This document shows positions 43,188 to 52,533 of a DNA stretch of 64,000 nt, piece by piece; the first letter of the stretch is position 1, and each line of letters begins with the position of its first letter. The notes below the pieces were generated by a model. The model worked only from the letters and a program-made list of their open reading frames with translations. It was not told where the DNA came from and searched no databases. Both the position numbers and the translations under genes were made by a program. Origin of the DNA: an uncultured Flavobacteriaceae bacterium. GTDB lineage: Bacteria; Bacteroidota; Bacteroidia; Flavobacteriales; Flavobacteriaceae. The stretch is taken from NCBI GenBank assembly GCA_947502495.1, contig CANNAC010000003.1, positions 372,001-436,000 on the forward strand, in the 5' to 3' direction.

Positions 43188-45599
43188 TTATTCTTCGGAA
43201 ACATTTAGATTTTCGTCTTCATCATTTTCTTCAGGAATAATATTTATTGCTGGTTCTCTTAAAACTTCTTTGTTCGCAATACTTCTTTCTAATGAAAGTA
43301 ATAAAGATGGTAAAAGTAATAGGTTAGAAAGCATAGCAAATAGTAAGGTTGCAGATACTAAAGCTCCCAAAGCTACGGTACCTCCAAAACTTGAAAAGGT
43401 AAATACTAAGAATCCGAAGAATAGTACGATAGACGTGTAAAACATACTAACTCCTGTTTCTCGTAAAGCGGCGTATACCGATTTTTTAATTTTCCAGTGA
43501 TTGGCAATTAATTCTTGTCTGTATTTTGCTAAAAAGTGAATGGTGTCATCTACCGAAATCCCAAATGCAATACTAAAAACTAATATCGTGGATGGTTTTA
43601 TTGGTACTCCTAAATAGCCCATTAATCCTGCTGTTATTAATAACGGTAGGAGGTTTGGTATTAGTGAAACAATAATCATTCTAAAGGAGCGAAACATATA
43701 CGCCATAAATAAGGCTATTAATAAAATAGCAAGCGATAATGAAATGGCTAAGTTTTTTACTAAATATTTGGTTCCTTTTTGAAAAACTAATGCTTTTCCC
43801 GTCATGGTAACATTAAAGTTTTCTGAAGGAAAAACCTTGTCTATTTTGTTTTGGAGGTTTTCTTCAATACGTTCCATTTTGTCTGTACCAATATCTTTCA
43901 TAAAAGTAGTGATACGTGCATATTGTCCTGTGCTATCCACAAAATTCTTCAGCAAATCTACATCAGATGAAGAGTTTTTTGCATAAGACATGATAAAACT
44001 ATTTTCTTGACTTGTTGGCAATTGGTAGTATTTTGGGTTGCCATTATAGTATGCTTGTTTCGAGTATTTTACTAAGCTTACCACAGAAATTGGTTTAGAA
44101 AGCTCTGGTGTTTCTAGAATTACTTCTTCTAGTTTATCCATACGTTTTAAGGTAGAAAGTTTCATAACTCCTTTTTTACGTTTGGTGTCTACTAAAATTT
44201 CTAAAGGCATAATACCATTAAATTCTTCTTCAAAAAATCGAATATCTTGAAAGAATCCAGACTTTTTGGACATGTCTTCAATTAAACTACCAGAAATTTT
44301 AATTTGAAAAATACCAATAAGACTTAATGTTAAAAGTACTACCGAAGTAATGTAAATGGTAATTCGTTTTTGTTTTACCATGCGCTCAATCCAATCTACA
44401 AAACCACCAATCCATTTCTTATTTAGGTGTTCTAAGTGTCTGTCTTTAGGATACGGTAAAAAGGTGTAAATAATAGGAATGATTAGCAAACACAATACAA
44501 AAATGGCTAATATGCTTAAGGAAGCAACAATACCAAATTCTTTTAAAAGCTGACTTTCGGTTAAAATAAAGGTTGCAAAACCAGATGCAGTAGTAACATT
44601 GGTCATTAATGTGGCATTACCAACTTTGGTAATTACACGCTGTAAAGATCTTACTTTGTTACCATGTAATTTTACTTCACGTTGGTATTTATTAATTAAG
44701 AAAATACAGTTAGGGATACCAATTACAATGATTAATGGTGGAATAAGTGCTGTTAAAACAGTGATTTCATAGCCAAGTAAACCAATAATTCCAAAGGTCC
44801 ACATCACACCAAAACAAACTACAATAAGTGATATAAAGGTCGCTCTAAACGATCGGAAGAATAAAAAGAAAATTAGAGAAGTAACTAGAAGCGCTAAACC
44901 AATAAACTTACCAATTTCATCTACAATGTTCTGTGCATTTAAAGTTCTAATGTACGGCATTCCAGATACTCTAACATCTAGGTTTGTTTCCTTTTCAAAA
45001 GCAGCAATTTTAGGGATAAGGTTATCAAAAACAAAATCTTTTCTAGCGGCAGTATTTACAATTTCCTTGTTCATGTAAATTGCTGTACGTACCGTTTTTG
45101 TGTTTTTGTTAAACAGAAAGTTGTCGTAAAAAGGATATTTCTCAAACAGTTCTTCTTGCAGAAGGTCTATCTGTTCTATGGAGGTTATAGAATCTTTTAT
45201 AAAAGGTTCTAATGCAAATTTTTCATTCTTGGTGTCTTTTATCAGTTTCTGAAGATCGCTAATCGAGACCACCGTTTCTATTTCGTCTGTGTTTTTAAAA
45301 CTTTCTGAAAGTTTGTTCCAAGCGTTTAATTTTTCGACTGTAAAAAGAGTCGTGTCTTTTACTCCTAAAACAATTAGGTTTCCTTCTTCACCAAAAATAT
45401 CAAGAAAGTTGTTATATTTTTGATTTACTTCATGATCATCTGGCAATAAATTAGCTTCGGTGTAGGTAAAGCGCATATATTTCCATTGCGTAGCAAGTAA
45501 TCCGGTAGCTAATAATATACCAAGTATAATGGCAATTTTATTACGTAGAATTAGTCTTGCAACAACATCCCAAAAGCTTTTTGTAAATAGTTTGAACAT
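43188..45599 (-). CDS. MMPL/RND-superfamily exporter (HAE3-like)
   Basis: An 803-residue transporter with two repeats of one TM, a periplasmic loop and a five-TM sterol-sensing-like bundle. Visible parts: N-terminal TM, ANLLPDDHEVNQKYNNFLDIFGEEGN (typical of this family), the first bundle (about 215-380) and the second bundle (about 625-770) with FGISVDDTIHFLAKYRQE, whose Asp pair is the proton relay. It ends with a Glu/Asp-rich cytoplasmic tail. Relatives export lipids, hopanoids or similar. The ATG at 45599 (MFKLFTKSFWD) is preferred; the frame stays open to 45620. It appears to be monocistronic. Confidence 0.88.
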   Translation of the reverse strand: MFKLFTKSFWDVVARLILRNKIAIILGILLATGLLATQWKYMRFTYTEANLLPDDHEVNQKYNNFLDIFGEEGNLIVLGVKDTTLFTVEKLNAWNKLSESFKNTDEIETVVSISDLQKLIKDTKNEKFALEPFIKDSITSIEQIDLLQEELFEKYPFYDNFLFNKNTKTVRTAIYMNKEIVNTAARKDFVFDNLIPKIAAFEKETNLDVRVSGMPYIRTLNAQNIVDEIGKFIGLALLVTSLIFFLFFRSFRATFISLIVVCFGVMWTFGIIGLLGYEITVLTALIPPLIIVIGIPNCIFLINKYQREVKLHGNKVRSLQRVITKVGNATLMTNVTTASGFATFILTESQLLKEFGIVASLSILAIFVLCLLIIPIIYTFLPYPKDRHLEHLNKKWIGGFVDWIERMVKQKRITIYITSVVLLTLSLIGIFQIKISGSLIEDMSKKSGFFQDIRFFEEEFNGIMPLEILVDTKRKKGVMKLSTLKRMDKLEEVILETPELSKPISVVSLVKYSKQAYYNGNPKYYQLPTSQENSFIMSYAKNSSSDVDLLKNFVDSTGQYARITTFMKDIGTDKMERIEENLQNKIDKVFPSENFNVTMTGKALVFQKGTKYLVKNLAISLSLAILLIALFMAYMFRSFRMIIVSLIPNLLPLLITAGLMGYLGVPIKPSTILVFSIAFGISVDDTIHFLAKYRQELIANHWKIKKSVYAALRETGVSMFYTSIVLFFGFLVFTFSSFGGTVALGALVSATLLFAMLSNLLLLPSLLLSLERSIANKEVLREPAINIIPEENDEDENLNVSEE

Positions 45600-45722
45600 A
45601 GTATAATTAAAAAAATGCATCTATTTAAGGACATCTTCAGACTTTTAATTTAGGCAAAATTACGTCGTTAAATTAGAGTGGTAAAGGTAGGAAAAAGCTA
45701 GGTATAACAAAGTCTTAAATTG

Positions 45723-47000
45723 TTATAAAGTAACGTTAAATGTAAATTTTAACGCCATATTATCTTCTTGTTTAGGTAAATGATATGCGCCATATCTGTA
45801 GGTGAAACTTAAACCGAAACCAAAAAATAGTTTATTGATTTCTAATCCAGATTCTGTAAAGCCTTTTTCAAGGGTATTAAATGTTATTTGTTGGTGTCTT
45901 GCCGCGTTGCTCATGTTACCAATAGCAAATCTAGAAATGAGTACCAATTCTGGATTAAAACGTCTGCTTATTTTAAACGGACTCAAGTGATGTTTGAATT
46001 GTAAGGTGGTAATTCTATCGGAAAAGAATTCGTTAAAAAACATCGTTTCAAAACTCGTAACACCAGCTACAGAAAACCGTTGCATAATGGTTTCCTTATT
46101 AATATTATTGGGATACGCGTGGTATAAATGAGACAATGGCGTTTCTCCACTTGCTAATCCAGCGGTTACCGTTAATAAGGAAAATGCTTTGTTGTCATAT
46201 TCTTTTTTAAAGATGGTTCTAAAATCTAGTTTCGAAAAATTAAAGTCGCCATTAAGAACATCACTAAAACTTTTAGTGTATTGTAAAGTGAATTTAGGGT
46301 AGCCTTCTTTTAGTATTTTGAATTTATTATCGATGGTTTCAAAAGAGCTAAAAGGACTCCATTGCACCGCAGTTTTAGAAGTGCTTAAATGCATTTGATT
46401 GTATACCTTGTTATTTACTGCAAAGCTATAATCGTAAGTTGTATTTATATTGCTAACTGCAAACTCGGTTTCACCAATCAAACTGGGAGATAGTTGATGT
46501 TCTAAAGAAATTGCTTTTGTAATGTGTTTATAAAACAAATTTATATTTAGAAGTCTTGGTTCAAAAAGCTGAAAAAATCTGCTATCTGTTAAAAAGGTAG
46601 AGCTTCCGGTTTCACTTAAGTCGTCGGTATATGCGAAGTTTAACCACGTATTTGTTTTTTCGTTTAGTTTAATTCCAGAACCAAAGCTGTACTTAAAAGC
46701 ATCATCTTTAAAACCATAAACGAGGTAGGTGTTAAATCTTATTTTTTCTGAAAATGCATTATTTGTTTGTCCGCCAAGTCCATTTCTAGATCCTTCATAT
46801 TGGTTATATTTTACTAAATATCTTAAGTCGATATCAAAATATTTTGTTGGAAAATAACCATTCCCTAATTGCTGTAAAAAGGCTTTTCTTTTAAGGGAAT
46901 CGGTTTTTACAACTCTTGTAGAATCTGTTGTTGATGGCGTTTGTGCTTTACTTAAAAAGAAGGATAAACATAGTAAAAAAGTAAAGCCGTATTTTTTCAT
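45723..47000 (-). CDS. DUF5686-like outer membrane barrel protein (short form)
   Basis: A 425-residue secreted barrel: signal peptide (1-19, ending SKAQ), then GYFPTKYFDIDLRYLVKYNQYEGSRNGLGGQTN, a signature of the C-terminal barrel of DUF5686 proteins, and many amphipathic strands ending LKFTFNVTL. Full-length family members (about 800 residues) carry an N-terminal carboxypeptidase-like domain that is missing here, so this is a short version of the family. The start lies 5 nt after the stop of the thioredoxin-like gene, so they form an operon. Confidence 0.75.
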   Translation of the reverse strand: MKKYGFTFLLCLSFFLSKAQTPSTTDSTRVVKTDSLKRKAFLQQLGNGYFPTKYFDIDLRYLVKYNQYEGSRNGLGGQTNNAFSEKIRFNTYLVYGFKDDAFKYSFGSGIKLNEKTNTWLNFAYTDDLSETGSSTFLTDSRFFQLFEPRLLNINLFYKHITKAISLEHQLSPSLIGETEFAVSNINTTYDYSFAVNNKVYNQMHLSTSKTAVQWSPFSSFETIDNKFKILKEGYPKFTLQYTKSFSDVLNGDFNFSKLDFRTIFKKEYDNKAFSLLTVTAGLASGETPLSHLYHAYPNNINKETIMQRFSVAGVTSFETMFFNEFFSDRITTLQFKHHLSPFKISRRFNPELVLISRFAIGNMSNAARHQQITFNTLEKGFTESGLEINKLFFGFGLSFTYRYGAYHLPKQEDNMALKFTFNVTL

Positions 47001-47005
47001 TAATA

Positions 47006-47746
47006 TTATAGGGATGCATTTATAGAGGTAGCTAGTACTTCTTTGATGTTGGTTCTATAGCCTAATTCTTTTAGAACTATTTCCCCTTTTTTATTAATTA
47101 CAATACTTGTAGGATAGCTATTTACGCCATACATTGTAATGACATCATTAGCATTCGCTAAAATAGTATATGCAAACGGGTTGCTTTCTAAAAAATCATT
47201 TACAACTCCTTTTTTATTGAAAGTAAGCGCTAAAAATACAACGTCTTCCTCTTTAAAATTAGATGCTAATTTGTTTAGTTCGGGCATTTCTGCAATGCAC
47301 GGTCCGCATTTTGTAAACCAAAAATTAAGGACAACTACTTTGCCTTTTAGTTCCGAAAGTTTATAAGAATTGCCGTGTATATCTTTTGCAATAAAATCTA
47401 AAGCACGTTCACCAGGAGTAAATATAGCTTCTGCATTTTGTTCTATTAAAATAGGCGCGTTGCTTTTTCTAATGAACACAAGACTTTTCAGCTTGCCTTT
47501 GGTATTCGCAAAAAAAACAGGTTGGTAATCTGTGTTTGTCATTAAAGACAAGCTAGCCATAGAAAGTAGTTTGCCTTGTTCATTAAACAATAAAACATCT
47601 GGCGTAATATTAATTGGAGTGCTCGCTATTTGTGCTTCCGTTAGTTGCTGCTGGTTGGCAGGTATAAACGGATATTTGTTTTGTGCAACACTAATAGCAC
47701 ATTGAAATAAGCAAATGATTAATAAAAGGCGAAGTGTTTTTTGCAT
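47006..47746 (-). CDS. TlpA/ResA-like periplasmic thioredoxin
   Basis: A 246-residue protein with a signal peptide (1-22, ending SVAQ), a beta-rich N-terminal region, and a C-terminal TlpA-type thioredoxin fold (about 110-246) with active site CGPC (Cys147/Cys150) in VLNFWFTKCGPCIAEMPEL and cis-Pro in NSYPTSIVINKKGE. It probably reduces or exchanges disulfides outside the cytoplasm. Co-transcribed with the barrel gene that follows. Confidence 0.88.
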   Translation of the reverse strand: MQKTLRLLLIICLFQCAISVAQNKYPFIPANQQQLTEAQIASTPINITPDVLLFNEQGKLLSMASLSLMTNTDYQPVFFANTKGKLKSLVFIRKSNAPILIEQNAEAIFTPGERALDFIAKDIHGNSYKLSELKGKVVVLNFWFTKCGPCIAEMPELNKLASNFKEEDVVFLALTFNKKGVVNDFLESNPFAYTILANANDVITMYGVNSYPTSIVINKKGEIVLKELGYRTNIKEVLATSINASL

Positions 47747-47783
47747 AATTAGATAAACGAAAAATATATGTTATTGGTATAAA

Positions 47784-47809
47784 AAAAGCGACAAGAACGT
47801 CGCTTTTAA
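47784..47809 (-). terminator. Terminator after frr
   Basis: A stem AAAAGCGAC / GTCGCTTTT with a 6-nt loop and a T-run on the minus strand, 2 nt past the frr stop. Confidence 0.85.
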
Positions 47810-47810
47810 A

Positions 47811-48368
47811 TTATACGGTCATTATTTCTTTTTCTTTAACAGCAAATACTTCATCAATTTTTTTGATATAGTTGTCTGTTAAACCCTGTACATCTTTCTC
47901 TGCATTTTTTAGAAGATCCTCAGAGATGCCATCTGCTTTTTTCAGGTCGTTATTCGCCTCTTTTCTTGCGTTTCTAATACCAACTTTTGCATCTTCTACT
48001 TCTGCTTTTGCTTGTTTTGCTAAATCGCGTCTACGTTCTTCGGTTAATGGCGGAACGTTAATGATAATAATGTCTCCATTATTCATTGGATTAAAGCCAA
48101 GGTTAGCATACATAATACCACGCTCAATTTCTTGAAGCATATTTTTTTCCCAAGGTTGTACGGTAATTGTTCTACCATCTGTGGTATTTACATTTGCAAC
48201 CTGAGCTAATGGCGTTTGTGAACCATAATAATCTACCATAACACTACCAAGCATTGCAGGGCTAGCTTTACCAGCTCTAATGTTTGATAATTGTTTTTCA
48301 AGATGCTTGATGGCATTTTCCATAGCTTCTTTTGTTCCGTCGATTATAAATTGAATGTCTTCGTTCAT
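47811..48368 (-). CDS. frr: Ribosome recycling factor
   Basis: A 185-residue RRF that splits post-termination ribosomes with EF-G. The family pattern is clear: HLEKQLSNIRAGKASPAMLGSVMVDYYGSQTPL near the start, QPWEKNMLQEIERGI in the middle and PPLTEERRRDLAKQAKAEVEDAKVGIRNARKEAN in domain I. Full length. It follows pyrH, the classic order; an ATTCGCTT / AAGCGAAT hairpin (48424-48443) stands in the gap. Confidence 0.97.
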   Translation of the reverse strand: MNEDIQFIIDGTKEAMENAIKHLEKQLSNIRAGKASPAMLGSVMVDYYGSQTPLAQVANVNTTDGRTITVQPWEKNMLQEIERGIMYANLGFNPMNNGDIIIINVPPLTEERRRDLAKQAKAEVEDAKVGIRNARKEANNDLKKADGISEDLLKNAEKDVQGLTDNYIKKIDEVFAVKEKEIMTV

Positions 48369-48484
48369 TTTTTAAAAATTTTAATATACTAGTTTTGTTT
48401 TCAAAAACTAAGCCAAAGTTTAGATTCGCTTTTTCAAGCGAATAACCATTTTGCTTGTGCTAATTTAAGTACTTGTTATACGAG

Positions 48485-49192
48485 TTACAAGTTTACTTTC
48501 GTTCCTATATTTTCACCACAAACTACTTTCATTAAGTTTCCTTTTTTATTCATATCAAAAACAATGATAGGGAGTTTATTTTCTTGACTTAAAGTAAAAG
48601 CTGTGGTATCCATTACTTTTAGTCCTTTACGTAATACATCATCAAAAGTAATATGTTCAAATTTAATGGCATTACTATCTTTTTCTGGATCTACATTATA
48701 AATACCATCTACACGTGTTCCTTTTAAAATCACATCTGCTTCAATTTCAATGGCGCGTAAAACGGCTGCTGAGTCTGTTGTGAAATATGGATTTCCGGTT
48801 CCTCCACCAAAAATAACAACACGACCTTTACGTAAGTGACTCATGGCTTTTCTACGAATGAAAGGCTCTGCTACTTCGTTAATTTTTATGGCAGTTTGCA
48901 AACGGGTTTTAACATCTGCATCTTCTAGTGCGTTTTGTAGCGCTAAACCGTTAATAACCGTTGCTAGCATTCCCATGTGATCTCCTTGCACGCGATCCAT
49001 ACCATTCATGGCTCCAGCAACACCTCTAAAAATATTTCCACCACCAATTACAATGGCAACTTCTACACCTAGTTCTGTGATTTCTTTAATGTCTTTGGCA
49101 TATTCTGCTAAACGTTCTGGATCTATACCATATTGGCGATTTCCCATTAATGCTTCACCAGATAATTTTAAGAGAATTCTTTTGTATTTCAT
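48485..49192 (-). CDS. pyrH: UMP kinase
   Basis: A 235-residue amino-acid-kinase-fold enzyme that phosphorylates UMP to [17 protein letters not shown] at the start, [49 protein letters not shown] and [13 protein letters not shown] are all present. I choose the ATG at 49192; the frame is open to 49258, but the extra 22 codons contain a REP-like palindrome (49215-49234) and a -7 box (49246-49253), so they are untranslated. Normally next to tsf, it is here separated from it by an accessory module. Confidence 0.96.
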   Translation of the reverse strand: MKYKRILLKLSGEALMGNRQYGIDPERLAEYAKDIKEITELGVEVAIVIGGGNIFRGVAGAMNGMDRVQGDHMGMLATVINGLALQNALEDADVKTRLQTAIKINEVAEPFIRRKAMSHLRKGRVVIFGGGTGNPYFTTDSAAVLRAIEIEADVILKGTRVDGIYNVDPEKDSNAIKFEHITFDDVLRKGLKVMDTTAFTLSQENKLPIIVFDMNKKGNLMKVVCGENIGTKVNL

Positions 49193-49214
49193 TTTTTGTT
49201 TAGCTAATTGTGAA

Positions 49215-49253
49215 ATTCCAGCTTTTGCAGGAACTTGCCGTTTAGCAAATATA
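49215..49253 (-). promoter_or_regulatory. pyrH promoter box and REP-like palindrome in the leader
   Basis: A TATATTTG box (49246-49253) is followed by an imperfect palindrome ATTCCAGC-TTTT-GCAGGAAC (49215-49234) in the predicted 5' leader. This gives pyrH its own promoter and decides the downstream start. Confidence 0.5.
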
Positions 49254-49283
49254 ATCAATATCTTTTTTTAAGAAAGCAGAATG

Positions 49284-49334
49284 TTAGAAATAAAAAAAAC
49301 CACTACGCTTAAATGAAAAGCGTAGTGGTTTTTA
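49284..49334 (-). terminator. Terminator of DUF6705-like gene 1; copy A of a flanking repeat
   Basis: A stem AAACCACTACGCTT / AAGCGTAGTGGTTT with a 6-nt loop and T-runs (hairpin 49297-49334), 19 nt past the stop at 49353. A nearly identical copy stands at 52801-52848 after tsf, so this is also the left end of a direct repeat bounding the accessory module. Confidence 0.85.
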
Positions 49335-49352
49335 AAAATGGTGTTTCTTAAT

Positions 49353-49985
49353 TTATTCTATTTTAGTTAATGTCCAAATACTGTTTTCTGGAATGGACAA
49401 TAATCGTCCATCTTTATTTACATTGAAAGAATTGAAAATTCTCATTCTTATTTTTTCAATTCCATTTTCAACAAACCTAGCCATTCGTATTTTTCCCCAG
49501 ACACCTAGTTTCGTTTTTTCTTGGATTTCTAATAAAATGAAACGCGTATTTGGAGCGCATTCAGGGCAAGGAGGAAAACCTTTATTGTCTGTTCTAATAT
49601 CATCAGATAAAATACTATTATCTTCGTTAATAATATTTGGCACTTCATTTGGTACATCTAGTAATAAAGGAGGAAAAGAATTTATTAAAACTATTCCATT
49701 TTCTCTGTATTTATATTCACCAACTAATTCATCAAAAGAATTTCCATATGAATTAGTTCGGTTTATTCTCTTATTGAATATTATTTCTAAAGAATTATTT
49801 CCATTTTCGCATTTCCATCTACCAACGTAAGGGTCAAAATCGTTATCTACATCTTTAAAATAATCATTTAAATAAGTATATCCTACTGTTTGCCCTTCTT
49901 CTTGAAATATAGGGACAATATTTTGTTGGGCTTTACAGCTAAAAAAAGAGAATAATATTAAAATTATAATTAGTGTATTTTTCAT
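49353..49985 (-). CDS. DUF6705-like lipoprotein (paralogue 1)
   Basis: A 210-residue lipoprotein: hydrophobic leader and lipobox FFSC (Cys17) followed by KAQQN. The body contains YFKDVDNDFDPYVGRWKCENGNNSLEIIFNK, a calycin- or lipocalin-like opening (GxW), a central GEYKYRENGIVLINSFPPLLL and the C-terminal IRMRIFN...IPENSIWTLTKIE. It matches the small flavobacterial family I know as DUF6705; no function is established. The paralogue lies 31 nt upstream, so this pair is a tandem duplication and one operon. Confidence 0.75.
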   Translation of the reverse strand: MKNTLIIILILFSFFSCKAQQNIVPIFQEEGQTVGYTYLNDYFKDVDNDFDPYVGRWKCENGNNSLEIIFNKRINRTNSYGNSFDELVGEYKYRENGIVLINSFPPLLLDVPNEVPNIINEDNSILSDDIRTDNKGFPPCPECAPNTRFILLEIQEKTKLGVWGKIRMARFVENGIEKIRMRIFNSFNVNKDGRLLSIPENSIWTLTKIE

Positions 49986-50016
49986 GATTTTTAAATAGAA
50001 AAAAAACGTTTATTAA

Positions 50017-50625
50017 TTATTCTATTTTAGTTAATGTCCAAATACTGTTTTCTGGTATGGATAAATTAGTAGGTCCATAAGTATTAGTGATTCTCATTCT
50101 TATTTTTTCAATTCCGCCTTCAATGAATCGTGCCATTCTAATCATGCCATATATGCCAGGTTTTGTTTTTTCTTGAATTGCCAAAAAAATATAACGAGTA
50201 TTTGGAGTACATTCAGGACAAGGAGGAAGACCTCTGTTGTCAGTTCTAATGTCATAAGAGACTATACTATTGTCGTTGTGCAGTTCTATATTTGGTACTT
50301 CTCCTGGTACATCTAACATTAATTGTGGAAAAGAATTTACTAAAACCACTCCATTTTCTATATATTTATATTCACCTACTAAATTATCTGAAAAGTCTCC
50401 ATGTCCTTCATCATTATGAATAACTTTATTAAAAATAATTTCTAATGAGTTATTTCCATTTTCCCATTTCCATGTGCCAATATAAGGGTCAAAGTCGTTA
50501 TCTATATCTTTGAAATAAGTGTTTGTATAAGAAGGAACATCTTCTTCGTTATATATTGGTGTTATTTGTGCCTTACAGCTTATAAAGCTAAATAGGCTTA
50601 ATATTATAATTAGTATATTTTTCAT
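50017..50625 (-). CDS. DUF6705-like lipoprotein (paralogue 2)
   Basis: A 202-residue lipoprotein (lipobox FISC, Cys17) that is a clear duplicate of its downstream neighbour: YFKDIDNDFDPYIGTWKWENGNNSLEIIFNKVI, LVGEYKYIENGVVLVNSFPQLMLD, FPPCPECAPNTR-like LPPCPECTPNTRYIFLAIQEKTK, and the same last ten residues. Both share a Cys pair (PCPEC). It begins 28 nt after the broken surface-lipoprotein gene; small lipoproteins in this position could be partners or protective proteins for that product, which is speculation. Confidence 0.75.
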   Translation of the reverse strand: MKNILIIILSLFSFISCKAQITPIYNEEDVPSYTNTYFKDIDNDFDPYIGTWKWENGNNSLEIIFNKVIHNDEGHGDFSDNLVGEYKYIENGVVLVNSFPQLMLDVPGEVPNIELHNDNSIVSYDIRTDNRGLPPCPECTPNTRYIFLAIQEKTKPGIYGMIRMARFIEGGIEKIRMRITNTYGPTNLSIPENSIWTLTKIE

Positions 50626-50652
50626 AATTAGTATGTTTTTTTAATGATTAAT

Positions 50653-51933
50653 TTAATTACATGGTACTGTCTCTGGTTGTTCAGAAATTAAAATTAATTT
50701 TTCAAAAGCATTAGTTGTGGTATTAAGTTTAAATAGTTTTATAGGTGTTTTTGGAAGATTAAATTCTTCTTCTAACTTACTTAATGATTTTAAAAATTTT
50801 CTTTCAAATTGTGTCGATGTTGCATTTTTTCTATAACTGAATTTTTGATTAAAACGTTTCATTCCATAAAAATCAGTTGGGTCTAACTGATTAATAATTG
50901 CTCTAAATATATTAAAATCATTAATTTTAATCATATAAGTTCCATTTTCTGTTGTAAGTATAGAAAATACATCATGATAAGAAACATTAGGATTTTGTTC
51001 TATAGCTGTAGATTGATAATATGCATAAAGTTTAAAAATATCTTCTGCAGAAAACATTTTATCACCTTGGTCTGGATGTAGGTGCATACCACCAATGATA
51101 TTTCCTCCATGATTAAGTATTACTTTATCATGCTGTCCTGGAACAAAATTAGTAGAAATTGTTCCATCAATATTTGAAACTTCAAAGCCTTGTTCGTTTT
51201 CTTCATCGATGTCTTCAATGAATTCCTTTAAATCATCAATAGCATCCATAAAATCAGTGTTGTCTGTTAAAGTTTGCACACCATAACATTCCAATTCATT
51301 CTCAACAAATTCTTCTAGATTATGAGAAGTATCCTCAAGGAACTCTAAAATTATTGGCGCCATAACAAAACATCTAGATTTCACAATCATACTTGCCATT
51401 TTTTTTGCTATAATAGGATTTGAACTTAACCATGATGATTGAGAAGAAGTTAAATTTGTTGCACCAACACAATCAATTACTATCTGGTCAGCTGATTTTT
51501 CATCTTTAATAACTCCAATAGTTGTAACTATGTTATTGCTAATCGTGTCACTATTATTAGATTGACCTCCTCCACCATCATGAAGTGGGTCTGAGTTATT
51601 GCCTGTGTCATCATTATTGTCCCAAGGCAAGTCTGAAGAATTGTCGTTATTATCGCCATAATTAGGGTCAAAATTTTCATTACATGGAACCGGAAAATTT
51701 AATTCTTGATAATCAGGCATTCCATCCATATTAGTATATCCTCTTCTAGCTTTACAAATCCCATCTCCATTAGGATCGTAAACGACCCATGGACCAAAAT
51801 TGCCACCTCCAAAATTTGCAGGTAATCCAATACCGCCACCACTTAAATCTCCACAATCTGTTATGTCTATTAGCAGAATATCACCAACTTGTGTAACTTC
51901 AATAAAACAACCAGATGCTGTATCATAAAACAT
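50653..51933 (-). CDS. C-terminal fragment of the interrupted lipoprotein
   Basis: A 426-residue open stretch from the first ATG after the stop. It has no signal peptide, although the composition (Asn/Asp linker, HxHP motif) is that of a secreted protein, so translation from this ATG would leave the product in the wrong compartment. It is best read as the distal part of the gene starting at 52458. Confidence 0.5.
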   Translation of the reverse strand: MFYDTASGCFIEVTQVGDILLIDITDCGDLSGGGIGLPANFGGGNFGPWVVYDPNGDGICKARRGYTNMDGMPDYQELNFPVPCNENFDPNYGDNNDNSSDLPWDNNDDTGNNSDPLHDGGGGQSNNSDTISNNIVTTIGVIKDEKSADQIVIDCVGATNLTSSQSSWLSSNPIIAKKMASMIVKSRCFVMAPIILEFLEDTSHNLEEFVENELECYGVQTLTDNTDFMDAIDDLKEFIEDIDEENEQGFEVSNIDGTISTNFVPGQHDKVILNHGGNIIGGMHLHPDQGDKMFSAEDIFKLYAYYQSTAIEQNPNVSYHDVFSILTTENGTYMIKINDFNIFRAIINQLDPTDFYGMKRFNQKFSYRKNATSTQFERKFLKSLSKLEEEFNLPKTPIKLFKLNTTTNAFEKLILISEQPETVPCN

Positions 51934-52182
51934 TTTTGCTTCAAAAAAATCATTAAAATCTGCAAGTAGAACTTGCTCACTACTGACTTGTTCCTGCGAA
52001 AATGTAAAAAAATCATTCGTACCATCCTCTAAATCATGTTCTTCATACCTATAAATATGAAATTGATAATCAGTATCACGTAATCTAGTAATTACAAAGT
52101 TTTCAAAAGAAGATTCTGGGTTTGTAGGAGTTTCTATTTTAAAGGTATATGCTATTGTAGTATCTGTTGCAACTGCAATAAT

Positions 52183-52458
52183 TTAATCTGTTAAAATAAC
52201 AAACGAATTATCTGTAGCATTTATTCTAGCGTTTCCACTATTAATTTTATAGTAGTCAAATTGTTTTTCAATTTTACTAATAGATTGTTTTAACAACTCG
52301 TTTTTTTTAATTTCATTAAGAGTGACTCTTTTGGCTGATATGTTTCCTTTTAAAGGTAATGCGTGTCTGTCTTGAAAGTCATCGTCTTTTTGACAGTTTA
52401 CTAAAAGTAAGGAGATGCCGAAAAGGAGAATTAATGGTTTTAATATTTTAGGTTTCAA
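52183..52458 (-). CDS. N-terminal fragment of the interrupted lipoprotein
   Basis: A 91-residue open stretch: lipoprotein signal (Cys22, then QKDDD) and a helical, Lys-rich segment ending SFVILTD before the TAA at 52183-52185. The end falls inside a beta-strand pattern that resumes immediately after the stop, which is why I treat it as truncated rather than as a complete small lipoprotein. Confidence 0.5.
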   Translation of the reverse strand: MKPKILKPLILLFGISLLLVNCQKDDDFQDRHALPLKGNISAKRVTLNEIKKNELLKQSISKIEKQFDYYKINSGNARINATDNSFVILTD

Positions 52459-52533
52459 TTTTCTAAAATTTTAGCAAGCTAGATTTAGAATATAGCTTGT
52501 TGGTTAAACTTATAATGTTTAAGAAGTCAAAAA

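Larger units (their letters stand above)
50653..52458 (-). pseudogene. Large surface lipoprotein gene interrupted by one in-frame stop
   Basis: Read as one frame, 52458 to 50653 gives about 600 residues with a single TAA at 52183-52185 (codon 92). No frameshift is needed: the 83 codons between the stop and the next ATG translate to well-formed sequence (AYTFKIETPTNPESSFENF, DTDYQFHIYRYEEHD). The reconstructed protein has a lipobox at Cys22 with CQKDDD, the flavobacterial surface-export signal; a beta-rich N-terminal domain; a Gly-rich segment; an Asn/Asp-rich linker; and a C-terminal domain containing GGMHLHPDQGDKMFSAED. His459/His461 with the following acidic residues resemble the HxHP signature of JAB/MPN metallopeptidases; the catalytic Glu is not assigned. 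It is either a recent pseudogene or is read through. Confidence 0.75.

Noticed and set aside
49193-49258. 22-residue N-terminal extension of pyrH
   Set aside because: The stretch holds a -7 box and a palindrome, and family proteins start at [12 protein letters not shown].
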